A stretch of 64,000 nucleotides of DNA, from positions 248,001 through 312,000 of the forward strand of contig JBFWZA010000002.1 of the NCBI GenBank assembly GCA_050185825.1. Direction: 5' to 3'. This stretch comes from SZUA-309 sp050185825. Its GTDB lineage: Bacteria > Pseudomonadota > Gammaproteobacteria > Pseudomonadales > Azotimanducaceae. Both the position numbers and the translations under genes were made by a program. Positions 16,811 through 25,245 of the stretch are shown piece after piece (position 1 is the first letter of the stretch; every line of letters begins with the position of its first letter). The notes beneath the pieces are model-generated. The model was given only the letters and a program-made list of their open reading frames with translations. It had not been told where the DNA came from and did no database searches.

Positions 16811-18207
16811 TTCCGACGTTCGCCGTGGTCGGCCATCCGAACAAGGGCAAGAGCTCCATCGTCGCAACCCTCGCGGAGGACGAGCGGCTGGCCATCGGTC
16901 CGGTGCCGGGCACCACCCGCCGGGCCAACGCCCACACCTTCTCCATCGACGGCGAGCCCCAGTACGTGCTGGTGGACACCCCCGGATTCCAGCGCGCGGC
17001 CGCCGTGCTCGAGTGGCTGGAGAGCCGGGCCACCACGGCGAGCGCCCGGCCGGCACTGGTGGCCGAGTTCGTTTCGAGTCACGTCGATGACGACCGCTTC
17101 CGCGACGAGTGCGAGCTGCTCCGGCCCATTGTCGAGGGTGCCGGCATCCTTTACGTGGTGGACGGCTCCAAGCCTTACGGCGCCGAGTATGAGCTGGAGA
17201 TGCAGATCCTGCAGTGGACGGGCCGGCCGCGCATGGCGCTGATCAACCTGATCGGCGACGACGATCACACCGCCGAGTGGCGGCAGGCGCTGGACCAGTA
17301 CTTCTCCATCGTCCGCGTGTTCGACGCGGTGGCCGCCGATTTCGAGACCCGGGTGGCGCTGCTTCGAGCCTTCGGCGAGCTCGACGCCGACTGGCGGGCG
17401 CCGCTGGAGCGGGCGGTGGCGGCGCTGATCGAGGAGCGGAATCGGCGCCGGCAGCGCAGCGCGGCGGAGATCGCAGGTTGTCTGGTGGACTCGCTTGTCA
17501 TGAGCGAGCGCGCATCGCTACCCGAAGGCGCACCGCTCGAGCCGCTGCAGGCAGAGCTCACGGACCGGCTGAAGCGCAATCTGCGCCGCCGGGAGGAACG
17601 CTGTCAGGAGGCCGTGCAGGGTTTCTACCGGCATCAGGATCTGGCACGGGAGGTGTCCGGCCAGATCCTGCTCGACGAGGATCTCTTCACCGAGACGGGC
17701 TGGGAGCTCTTCGGGCTGTCGCGGCAGCGGCTGGTGATCACCGGCGCGCTGACCGGCGCGGTGGCGGGCGGCGGGATCGACCTGCTGCTCGGCGGCGCGT
17801 CGCTGGCCCTGGGTGCGGGCATCGGTGCGCTCATCGGCGGCACCGGTGCCTGGTTCGGCGGCAGCGAGCTGGCGCGGGTGCGGGTGCTGGGCGAGTCGCT
17901 GGGTGGGCAGGTGGTGCAGGTGGGGCCGGTGAAGGCGCCCAACTTTCCCTGGGTGCTGCTGGGCCGTGCCTGGCTGCACCATCAGCTCGTCTCGGAGCGC
18001 AATCACGCCTACCGCGAGGCCATCCACCTGGCGGTGCGAGGCGAGCAGAACCTGATGGACACGCTCCCGGACGATCTGGTCCGCCCGCTCGCGAAAACCC
18101 TGGGTCAGCTCAGGAGCCGGGGCGACGAAGCGGAGCTTCGCCGGACACTGACGGAGCAGGTGAACCGGGTGCTGAAGGAACGGCTCACACCGGCGACCCA
18201 GGTGTGA
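16807..18207 (+). CDS. DUF3482-domain GTPase
   Basis: 466 residues, GTG start overlapping the DUF2868 gene by 4 nt. An Era/TrmE-like G domain occupies the first third: P-loop GHPNKGKS (G1), a G2-region threonine in PGTTRRAN, VDTPG (G3). The canonical NKxD is not clearly present; INLIGDDD may replace it. The C-terminal two-thirds are DUF3482, with a glycine-rich amphipathic stretch (about 312-360, TGALTGAVAGGGIDLLLGGASLALGAG in part) that could insert into or bind a membrane. Probably the functional partner of the upstream DUF2868 membrane protein. Confidence 0.83.
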   Translation: MIPTFAVVGHPNKGKSSIVATLAEDERLAIGPVPGTTRRANAHTFSIDGEPQYVLVDTPGFQRAAAVLEWLESRATTASARPALVAEFVSSHVDDDRFRDECELLRPIVEGAGILYVVDGSKPYGAEYELEMQILQWTGRPRMALINLIGDDDHTAEWRQALDQYFSIVRVFDAVAADFETRVALLRAFGELDADWRAPLERAVAALIEERNRRRQRSAAEIAGCLVDSLVMSERASLPEGAPLEPLQAELTDRLKRNLRRREERCQEAVQGFYRHQDLAREVSGQILLDEDLFTETGWELFGLSRQRLVITGALTGAVAGGGIDLLLGGASLALGAGIGALIGGTGAWFGGSELARVRVLGESLGGQVVQVGPVKAPNFPWVLLGRAWLHHQLVSERNHAYREAIHLAVRGEQNLMDTLPDDLVRPLAKTLGQLRSRGDEAELRRTLTEQVNRVLKERLTPATQV

Positions 18208-18274
18208 ACCAGGGCGCAGCGGAAATGCCGGTTGGGCCACGGAAGCGAGGCTGGTGTTGGCCGATGCTGCGCCT

Positions 18275-18565
18275 ATGGATCGGATGGTCTCCAGCTTTCT
18301 GTTCGTCTTTGCGCTTGCCTGCCTCGGCGGCGCCGCGCTGCTGCTGCTGAACGACTTCATCGAGTACCTGCAGCTCGGCCGCTGGCGACTCGATACCCTG
18401 CTGGACTCCGGCTACCAGTGGCACCTGCTCCGTTCCCGCTGGTTCCTCGCCAGCGACGTCGGCTCCGCCATCCGCGAGGTGCTGCGCGTGATCCCCACGT
18501 TCCTCGCCCTGCTCACGCTGTCGCCCGTCGCCTGGTGGCTCAGCAACCGCCTCGGCACGCGCTGA
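18275..18565 (+). CDS. small two-TM membrane protein of unknown function
   Basis: 96 residues from ATG at 18275 (a TTG at 18254 would add seven). Two hydrophobic helices (SFLFVFALACLGGAALLLL and the region around VIPTFLALLTLSPVAWWL) flank a basic, Trp-rich loop. It follows the DUF3482 gene on the same strand by less than 70 nt and may be its third member. It converges on the TIR gene with 4 nt between stop codons. No family recognised. Confidence 0.6.
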   Translation: MDRMVSSFLFVFALACLGGAALLLLNDFIEYLQLGRWRLDTLLDSGYQWHLLRSRWFLASDVGSAIREVLRVIPTFLALLTLSPVAWWLSNRLGTR

Positions 18566-18569
18566 GCAC

Positions 18570-20981
18570 CTACAGGTCGATCTGCCGTGCGGCGAGCCAG
18601 GATTCGAGATCCTGCCGCTCCGACGCGGCGCCATCGCCGAGCTCGACGAACACGTCCCGAGCGAAGCTGAGATAACTCTTCGCGGCTGCCGGATCGGTCC
18701 CCGACTCCCAGAGCGCCCGACCGAGCAGCCATCGTGACCAGGCGAGGGCGCCCGGTGTGACCTCGGCAGCCTCCCGGAGCGCGTTCGCCCGGCTGAGCGT
18801 CTCGATGGCGGGCTGGTACTCGGCCCGGCCGAGATAGGCCTCGCCGAGGCAGGACAGCGGGTAGGCCAGCTCCGGGTCGTCCGGCTCGAGGCGCGCGCTG
18901 TCCATGTTCAGCGCTTCGGTGCATTCCGCGATCGCCAGGTCGAAGCGTCCCTCCCGGTTCGAGAGGTTGCCGAGGTTGTTGAATCCTACGCTCAGCTGGA
19001 AGGCATTGTCGGTCCGTCGCCAGGCCTCGATCGCCGCTTCGAAGTGGAGACGTGCAGCGTCGTACTCGCCCGCGCTCAACAGCGCGTCACCGGCGACGTT
19101 GTGCGCGGAGCCGAGCAGCGGCCACTGGGGCTCACGCTGGGCGAGATTGATGTCGATCGCGCGTTCGGCCGCGGTCACCGCCGCTTTGAGCTCGCCGGTG
19201 GAAATCAGCTGCCAGCCGAGCCCCTGCAGCAGGGAGGCGAGCCGCGGATGGGTATCGGGATAGACGCGTTCGGCGACGGCGATCGCCCGCTCGTAGAGTC
19301 GGACGGCTTCGGTGTTGTTGCCCTGTCCGGCTTCGATTTCCGCGAGATCCGCGAGCGCCCGGCTGGTCGCGGGATGGATCTCGCCGAACATGCCGGCCGT
19401 CAGCGTTGCCACTTCCGCGGCCAGGACACCGGCCTCCTCGAACTCGTGCCCGAGGCGCAGACACCAGGCGAGGTCGCTGAGGTACTCGGTCAGCGCCGCG
19501 CCGCCGAGCGGCCGCTGCAGGTCCACGGCCGTGCGCAGCTCAGTGACGCCTTCCGACGCTCTGCCACTGCGCGTCAGCATGACTCCCATCGCGTTGTGAT
19601 AACGGGCGACGAGGGGGTGCGCCTCGGGCAGCTTGGCGACGTAGGTCTGAGCGAAGCGCAGCATCCGGGCTGCGTTCTGGGTCTCACCGGCGGCGGCGAG
19701 CAGGTAGGGCAGCGCGAGCCAGGCCTCGGCGGCCAGCTCGGCATCGTTGGCGGCCGCCGCACTGGCTGCGGCATCGAAGTAGGCGTCCTCGGCAGCAGCC
19801 AGATCCCCGGATTCGCGGTAGGCATTGCCGAGCAGCATCAGCGCCTCCGCGGTCAGCGGCGGGTAGGCGAACGACTCGGCGGAGCGGGCCAGGGAGATAG
19901 CCGAGTCCATGGCAGCGTCTACCTCTGAGCCATCGAGCAGAAGCTGGGTGGCGGCGATCTCGGAGAAGGCGGCGTCGACGCGCGCCCGGACCTCCGGATC
20001 CTCGGGCGGCGGAAACGCGGCCTCGAGCGCATCCCGGTCGGCGCAGCGTGCCAGCGGCCGCAGGCGCGAGGCGCGGGACACCGCGTTCTCGAGAAGGCCC
20101 GTGTCAGCGGCCACGAAGCCGTCCAGCAGCGCCGAGAACTGGCTCTTCCGCTCGGCGAGGCAGGCCATGCGCAGGTCCATCAGCGCCGCGGACTGCTCTT
20201 TGCGGACCCGGGTGGCGAGGCACGCGTCCTCATGCGTGCCCGCCCAGTCGTCGGCATAGCGGCCGAGGATCGGCTCGAGCTGACGCCAGGCGTCGGCGGC
20301 GTAGGGCAGCCCGGAGGCGTGAATCGCCTCTGCAACGGCGGCGCGGCGGTCCGCACCCCAGATCTCGGCGAGCAGCTCGTTCCGATCCCGGCAGGGTGGC
20401 GCCTGCAGCGCGAGGTACACGGCCGCGGCGGCGAGCGCGGCGGAACCGGTCAGCGCGCCGAGCTGAATGCCCGTTCGCCGGCGCTGCCACTGCCGGTCAC
20501 GCTGGCGCAGGGTGTCGAAGTCGATGTCGAGCAGACCGGCGAGCAGCTTCAGCCTCGCGTTGCTGCGACCGTCCGCCTTAGGTCGCGGATCGGCCGCGAT
20601 CCGCTCGGCGCCGAGCGCGGGCGGAAAGCTCGCGCCGGCATCGTCATCGACCAGCAGGCAGAAGACGCGATCGCTGCCGGAGCGGGCAAGGAAGTACTCG
20701 ATCTCGTCGTTCACCCACCGGGACGCGGCAGCGTTCGGAGAGCAGACCACGATCAGGGCATCGGAAGCATCCAGCGCGGCCTGGATCTTGCCGGTGAGCT
20801 CACCCGAGAACAGCTCGTCGCGATCCCGGAAGATCCGGCGCAGGCGGCGGGAACGTCCGAGCTCGCCGGCGAGCGCCCGCGGCAGCCGGTAGCGTTCGAG
20901 CGCACGATGCAGCCAGCCGGCCCATGCCTCGTCAGCGTGGCTGTAGCTGATGAAGGCCTCGTAGCGCGCAGTTTCTGCCAC
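18570..20981 (-). CDS. TIR-domain / transmembrane / TPR receptor-like protein
   Basis: 803 residues, GTG start. Residues 1-130 form a TIR domain: YEAFISYSHADEAWA, a RDRDELFSG loop, ALIVVCSPNAAASRWVNDE, with E93 in the SxW..E position of the NADase catalytic glutamate. A TM helix follows at about 172-193 (LGALTGSAALAAAAVYLAL). The remainder should be outside the cytoplasm: first a segment (CLATRVRKEQSAALMDLRMACL and onwards) like the extracytoplasmic region of bacterial TPR-containing Ser/Thr kinases, then about nine tetratricopeptide-like repeats to the C-terminus. A signal-receiving receptor with a TIR output in place of a kinase is the simplest reading. No defence-island partner genes are adjacent. 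Confidence 0.85.
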   Translation of the reverse strand: MAETARYEAFISYSHADEAWAGWLHRALERYRLPRALAGELGRSRRLRRIFRDRDELFSGELTGKIQAALDASDALIVVCSPNAAASRWVNDEIEYFLARSGSDRVFCLLVDDDAGASFPPALGAERIAADPRPKADGRSNARLKLLAGLLDIDFDTLRQRDRQWQRRRTGIQLGALTGSAALAAAAVYLALQAPPCRDRNELLAEIWGADRRAAVAEAIHASGLPYAADAWRQLEPILGRYADDWAGTHEDACLATRVRKEQSAALMDLRMACLAERKSQFSALLDGFVAADTGLLENAVSRASRLRPLARCADRDALEAAFPPPEDPEVRARVDAAFSEIAATQLLLDGSEVDAAMDSAISLARSAESFAYPPLTAEALMLLGNAYRESGDLAAAEDAYFDAAASAAAANDAELAAEAWLALPYLLAAAGETQNAARMLRFAQTYVAKLPEAHPLVARYHNAMGVMLTRSGRASEGVTELRTAVDLQRPLGGAALTEYLSDLAWCLRLGHEFEEAGVLAAEVATLTAGMFGEIHPATSRALADLAEIEAGQGNNTEAVRLYERAIAVAERVYPDTHPRLASLLQGLGWQLISTGELKAAVTAAERAIDINLAQREPQWPLLGSAHNVAGDALLSAGEYDAARLHFEAAIEAWRRTDNAFQLSVGFNNLGNLSNREGRFDLAIAECTEALNMDSARLEPDDPELAYPLSCLGEAYLGRAEYQPAIETLSRANALREAAEVTPGALAWSRWLLGRALWESGTDPAAAKSYLSFARDVFVELGDGAASERQDLESWLAARQIDL

Positions 20982-21073
20982 CGGGTCCCCGTCGGTTCCG
21001 TCAGCCGGTGATTGTAGCCGCTCGCGGGGGCTGCATATCCGGCGCGCTCTGGGGGCTGCTAGGATGTGCGCCC

Positions 21074-22657
21074 ATGAAACATGACGTTGCCATCATCGGA
21101 GGCGGCCACAACGGGCTGGTGTGCGCCTGTTACCTGGCGGCTGCCGGGCTCGACGTGATCGTGCTGGAGCGGCGCGACAAGGTCGGCGGGGCGGCGGTCA
21201 CGGAGGAGTTCCATCCGGGATTTTCGAACTCCGTAGCGAGCTACACGGTGAGCCTGCTGCACCCGAAGATCATCCGTGATCTGAAGCTCGAGGCGCACGG
21301 GCTGAGAATCGTGCTGCGGCCCTATTCCAACTTCCTGCCGCTGCCGGACGGCAACTGGTTCCGCACCGGCGCCGACCTGGCGGAGACCCGGGCGCAGGTC
21401 GCGCGCTTCTCGGCGCGCGATGCGGCACGGCTGCCCGACTATTACGCCATGCTCGAACGGGGGGCGACGCTCGTGCGCGACATGCTGCTGAAGACGCCGC
21501 CCAACGTCGGCGGCGGCCTCCGCGACGTGATCCGCGCGCTCGAGCTCGGCAACCGGTTCCGCCGCCAGACGCGTGCCGAGCACCGCGACGTGCTGGATCT
21601 GTTCACGAAGAGCGCCGGCGAGCTGCTGGACGACTGGTTCGAATCGGAGCCGGTGAAAGCCGTGTTCGGCTTCGATGCCATCGTCGGCAACTACGCGAGC
21701 CCTTACGCACCGGGGTCCGCCTACGTGCTGCTGCACCACGTGTTCGGCGAGGTGAACGGACGCGCCGGGCAGTGGGGCCACGCCATCGGCGGTATGGGCG
21801 CCATCACCACGGCCATGCGCGCGGAGGCGGAAGCGCGCGGGGTCGTCGTGCGCACGGAGGCGCCGGTGGCCGGCGTGCTCGTCGAGCACGGCCGGGCCGT
21901 CGGCGTTCGGCTCGAAGACGGCGAGGAGGTGCGCGCGCGGGCCGTGGCCGCAAACGTCAATCCGAAGCTGCTCTTCGAGCGGCTGGTAGGCGCCGAGCAT
22001 CAGCCCGAGGACTTCAGGAACCGGATCCGCCGCTACCGGAACGGCTCGGGCTCGCTGCGCATCAATGTGGCGCTCGCTGAGCTGCCGCGCTTCACGGCGG
22101 CGCCGGACGACGATCCGCAGGGCGGCACCCGCTCCGGCATCATCCTGGCGCCGTCACTCAAGTACATGGAGGACGCCTACTTCGACGCCAGGCGTCAGGG
22201 TTACGCGAGCGCGCCGATCGTGGAGATGCTCATCCCGAGCACCGTGGACGACAGCCTGTGTCCGCCGGGCAACCACGTGGCGAGCCTCTTCTGCCAGCAG
22301 TTCGCACCGGTGCCGCCGGACGGGGTGAGCTGGGATGATCTGAAGGAGGTGGCGGTGGGCGCCATCTTCGACGTGGTGGAGCGCTTCGCGCCGAACTTCC
22401 GCACCTCGCTGCTCGGCTACCGGGCACTGTCCCCCCTCGATCTGGAGCGGGAGTTCGGCCTGGTGGGCGGTGACATCTTTCACGGCGCCATGGGCCTCGA
22501 TCAGCTCTTCTCGGCGCGGCCCGTGCTCGGCCACGGCGACTACCGCAGCCCGGTCGACGGCCTCTATCTCTGCGGCTCCGGCACCCATCCGGGTGGCGGG
22601 GTGAGCGGCGCGCCGGGGCACAACGCCGCGGCGGAGATGCTGCGCGACCTCCGTTAG
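21074..22657 (+). CDS. FAD-dependent oxidoreductase, phytoene-desaturase/PYROXD2-like
   Basis: 527 residues from ATG at 21074. The N-terminal dinucleotide-binding motif IIGGGHNGLVCACYLAAAGLDVIVLERR, the GG-rich KVGGAA that follows, and the C-terminal LYLCGSGTHPGGGVSGAPGHNAA are typical of the phytoene dehydrogenase/PYROXD2 group. These flavoproteins desaturate or isomerise isoprenoids or other lipophilic substrates; without carotenoid genes nearby the substrate is unknown. The upstream gap of about 90 bp to the divergent TIR gene holds the promoters. The gene ends in a duplicated small hairpin carrying the stop codon. Confidence 0.85.
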   Translation: MKHDVAIIGGGHNGLVCACYLAAAGLDVIVLERRDKVGGAAVTEEFHPGFSNSVASYTVSLLHPKIIRDLKLEAHGLRIVLRPYSNFLPLPDGNWFRTGADLAETRAQVARFSARDAARLPDYYAMLERGATLVRDMLLKTPPNVGGGLRDVIRALELGNRFRRQTRAEHRDVLDLFTKSAGELLDDWFESEPVKAVFGFDAIVGNYASPYAPGSAYVLLHHVFGEVNGRAGQWGHAIGGMGAITTAMRAEAEARGVVVRTEAPVAGVLVEHGRAVGVRLEDGEEVRARAVAANVNPKLLFERLVGAEHQPEDFRNRIRRYRNGSGSLRINVALAELPRFTAAPDDDPQGGTRSGIILAPSLKYMEDAYFDARRQGYASAPIVEMLIPSTVDDSLCPPGNHVASLFCQQFAPVPPDGVSWDDLKEVAVGAIFDVVERFAPNFRTSLLGYRALSPLDLEREFGLVGGDIFHGAMGLDQLFSARPVLGHGDYRSPVDGLYLCGSGTHPGGGVSGAPGHNAAAEMLRDLR

Positions 22658-22680
22658 CGGAGATCTCCGTTAGCGGAGAC
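22649..22680. repeat. tandem 16-bp hairpin repeat spanning a stop codon
   Basis: ctccgttagcggagat (22649-22664) is repeated at 22665-22680 with one change. Each copy is a CTCCG-TTAG-CGGAG hairpin, and the TAG stop codon of the oxidoreductase lies in the loop of the first copy. It sits between convergent genes and may act as a weak bidirectional 3'-end structure; no T-run follows. Confidence 0.75.
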
Positions 22681-22689
22681 CTGCGCCAA

Positions 22690-24156
22690 TCAACCGCCCG
22701 TGCCCAGGCGAATGATCTGCATGTAGGTGCGCACGCCCTGCGCCAGATTCGCGACGCTGATCTTCTCGTTCGTGCCGTGAAATCCGGTCAGGTCTTCCGG
22801 GGTCACGATCATGGGATTGAAGCGGAAGGCGTTGTCCGCCACCTTGCCGTAGTGGCGGGTGTCGGAGCCGGCGATCATCAGGCCCGGCGCGACCACCAGC
22901 TCGCCGTAGGTCTGCCGGAGCGCCTGCTCCACCACCTGGAACCCCGGTGAGTGCCAGTCCGAGACCGCGGAGGCGGCCACGCCGCCGCCGTCCGGCACCC
23001 GCACGCTGACGGACTCGTTTTCCACAACCGCGCGCACGTGACGGATCACGTCCTCGACGCTGTCCCGCGGATGCACGCGGAAGTTCACCGTGGCCACCGC
23101 CTCGATGGGCAGCACGTTGGTCTTCACGCTGCCGGCGAGCATGGTCGGCGCCGTGGTGGTGCGGAGCATGGCGTTGGCAAACGACAGGGCGGAAAGCTGG
23201 GTCTCGATCAGGTGATTGAACAGCCAGCGGTTGGCGAACAGCATCCGGTAGCCGAAGGGCATGTAGCGGCTGGCGGTGTCGAACATCTGCCCGGAAAGTC
23301 CGCTGAGCCCGCCAGGCACCGGGTTGTCCTCGAGCCGGGTGATGGCCTCGGCGAGAATGCCCACCGCGGTCTGCCGCGGCGGCATGGAGGAGTGCCCGCC
23401 GGCGGCACGGGCCACGATGTCGAGCGTCACGCTGCCTTTCTCGGCGACGTTGATCGCCGCAAAGAGCGGCTCCACCCCCGGCAGCATGCCGTCGAAGACG
23501 AAAGAGCCCTCGTCGAGAGACCAGGCGAGCTGCACGCCCTGATCCGCCAGGTGACCGGCCACCGCGGCGGCGCCGCGCGTGCCGCCGACTTCCTCGTCGT
23601 GTCCGAAGCTGAAGTAGAGGGTGCGCTCGGGCTGGAACCCCTCCGCAAGCAGGGCCGTGATCGCCTCGAGCTGCGCCACCACCGCGCTCTTGTCGTCGAG
23701 GGCGCCCCGGCCCCAGACGATGCCGTCGCGGATCTCGCCGGCGAACGGCGCCGCCGCCCACTCCGACTCCGTGCCGGGGATCACGGGCACCACGTCGTAA
23801 TGAGCGGTGAGCAGCACCGGCGCCAAGGCGGGATTCCGCCCGGGCAGGCGGTAGAGCATGGTGTAGCCGCCGTGCAGCGTGCGCTCCGCGGCGGCGGCGA
23901 ACGCCGGATAGCGTTCCTCGACCCAGCCGATGAAGCCTTCGAACTCTGCGGCGTCGAAGTCCGCCGGCGACTGGTGGGAGACCGTCCGGAAGCGGATCGC
24001 CTCCGCGAGGCGGGCAGCGACGGCGTCCTCGTCCAGGTCGATGATCACGGGGTCCGCGCTGCCCTGAATCTCGGGGGTGTGGAGCACAGTGCGGACGACG
24101 ACGACGGCGGCGAGGACGGCGAGCGTCCCGCCGAGGAGGATCAGGATTTTCTTCAT
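22690..24156 (-). CDS. M20-family metallopeptidase, PM20D1/carboxypeptidase S-like
   Basis: 488 residues from ATG at 24156. An N-terminal membrane anchor (ILILLGGTLAVLAAVVVV) places the catalytic domain outside the cytoplasm. Di-zinc ligands and catalytic residues are visible: AHYDVVP (His and Asp), GRGALDDK (bridging Asp), GHDEEVGG (general-base and metal Glu), LDEGSF, and HYGKVADN near the C-terminus. The lid dimerisation domain lies between. The family hydrolyses peptides or makes/breaks N-acyl amino acids. It is divergent from the 2OG oxygenase over 52 bp. Confidence 0.88.
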   Translation of the reverse strand: MKKILILLGGTLAVLAAVVVVRTVLHTPEIQGSADPVIIDLDEDAVAARLAEAIRFRTVSHQSPADFDAAEFEGFIGWVEERYPAFAAAAERTLHGGYTMLYRLPGRNPALAPVLLTAHYDVVPVIPGTESEWAAAPFAGEIRDGIVWGRGALDDKSAVVAQLEAITALLAEGFQPERTLYFSFGHDEEVGGTRGAAAVAGHLADQGVQLAWSLDEGSFVFDGMLPGVEPLFAAINVAEKGSVTLDIVARAAGGHSSMPPRQTAVGILAEAITRLEDNPVPGGLSGLSGQMFDTASRYMPFGYRMLFANRWLFNHLIETQLSALSFANAMLRTTTAPTMLAGSVKTNVLPIEAVATVNFRVHPRDSVEDVIRHVRAVVENESVSVRVPDGGGVAASAVSDWHSPGFQVVEQALRQTYGELVVAPGLMIAGSDTRHYGKVADNAFRFNPMIVTPEDLTGFHGTNEKISVANLAQGVRTYMQIIRLGTGG

Positions 24157-24208
24157 CGATGGATTATAGTCGGCGCCTCTTCGGCGAGGCGGACAGGGTA
24201 GCAGGGAC

Positions 24209-25210
24209 ATGCGGCGGAACGGACTGCAGGATGGGCGGCAGAAGCAGCAGAAAGGGAAGCGCGACATTCTGACGGCGCTGCCCGTCATCGACGTGGAACG
24301 GTTCGGTAGCACGGCCTGGCATCCGGCGCTGGACCAGGCCTGCAGGACCTGGGGCTGCTTTCAGATCGTCAATCACGGCGTGCCCGCCGAGGTGCTCGCT
24401 GCCACCCTGGACGCCATGCACCGGTTCTTTGCCCTGCCGGAGGGGGAGAAGCGCCGGATCGAGCGCACCCGGGGCAATGCCTGGGGCTACTTCGACCGGG
24501 AGCTCACCAAGAACGTCCGCGACTGGAAGGAGATCTTCGACGTGGGTCCGGAAGCCTCCGAGGGGCCCATGGCCGAAAGCCGCCCGCAATGGCCGGAGAA
24601 TCTGCCGGGTTTCAGGGAAGCGGTGATGGCGTACTACCAGGCGGCGGCCGGTGTGGCTGCCAGACTGCTGGAAGGGATCAGCGCGAATCTCGGCATGCCG
24701 GGCGGATATCTCGGCGAGGGGTTCGAGCCCGAGCACACGAGCTTTCTGCGGCTGAACCACTACCCGCTGTGCGTAGACCCCGAGGCGCACCTCGGGATCA
24801 GTCAGCACACGGATGCGGGGGCGCTCACGGTGCTGCTTGCGGATGCGGAACCGGGTCTGCAGTTCTTCAACGACGGTGACTGGCGCACCGTGGCGCCCAT
24901 GCCAGGCGCGCTGACGATCAACATCGGCGACATCGTCCAGGTCTGGTCGAACGACCGCTACGCCGCACCCCTGCATCGGGTGTTGGCCAGCGCCGCCGCA
25001 GAGCGCTACAGCGCGCCTTTCTTCTACAACCCGAGCTACCGGACCGACTACGCACCGCTGCCGGGCGTGGTCGATGCGGCGCATCCCGCCCGCTACCGGG
25101 CCATCAACTGGGGCGATTTCCGCGCCGGGCGCGCGGCCGGTGACTACGCCGACTACGGCGAGGAGATCCAGATTTCCCACTTCCGCATCGCGGCGGCATC
25201 TGATCTATGA
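24209..25210 (+). CDS. isopenicillin-N-synthase-like 2OG-Fe(II) oxygenase
   Basis: 333 residues. The N-terminal DIOX_N-like half has the LPVIDVERF and CFQIVNHGVP motifs. The C-terminal double-stranded beta-helix has the iron ligands HTD (in ISQHTDAGALTVL) and the histidine of PLHRVL, and ERYSAPFFY with the Arg-x-Ser that binds 2-oxoglutarate. Family members hydroxylate or desaturate small molecules. Cytoplasmic. It runs in the same direction as phaC 35 nt later, which may be coincidence. The substrate is unknown. Confidence 0.88.
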   Translation: MRRNGLQDGRQKQQKGKRDILTALPVIDVERFGSTAWHPALDQACRTWGCFQIVNHGVPAEVLAATLDAMHRFFALPEGEKRRIERTRGNAWGYFDRELTKNVRDWKEIFDVGPEASEGPMAESRPQWPENLPGFREAVMAYYQAAAGVAARLLEGISANLGMPGGYLGEGFEPEHTSFLRLNHYPLCVDPEAHLGISQHTDAGALTVLLADAEPGLQFFNDGDWRTVAPMPGALTINIGDIVQVWSNDRYAAPLHRVLASAAAERYSAPFFYNPSYRTDYAPLPGVVDAAHPARYRAINWGDFRAGRAAGDYADYGEEIQISHFRIAAASDL

Positions 25211-25245
25211 TGGTTCGCTCGTGTGTCTGACAGGGGAACAGGATC

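Noticed and set aside
18570..20981. Anti-phage defence island around the TIR protein
   Set aside because: Neighbouring genes (DUF3482 GTPase, FAD oxidoreductase) are not known defence genes, and no SIR2, Thoeris or CBASS partner is present.
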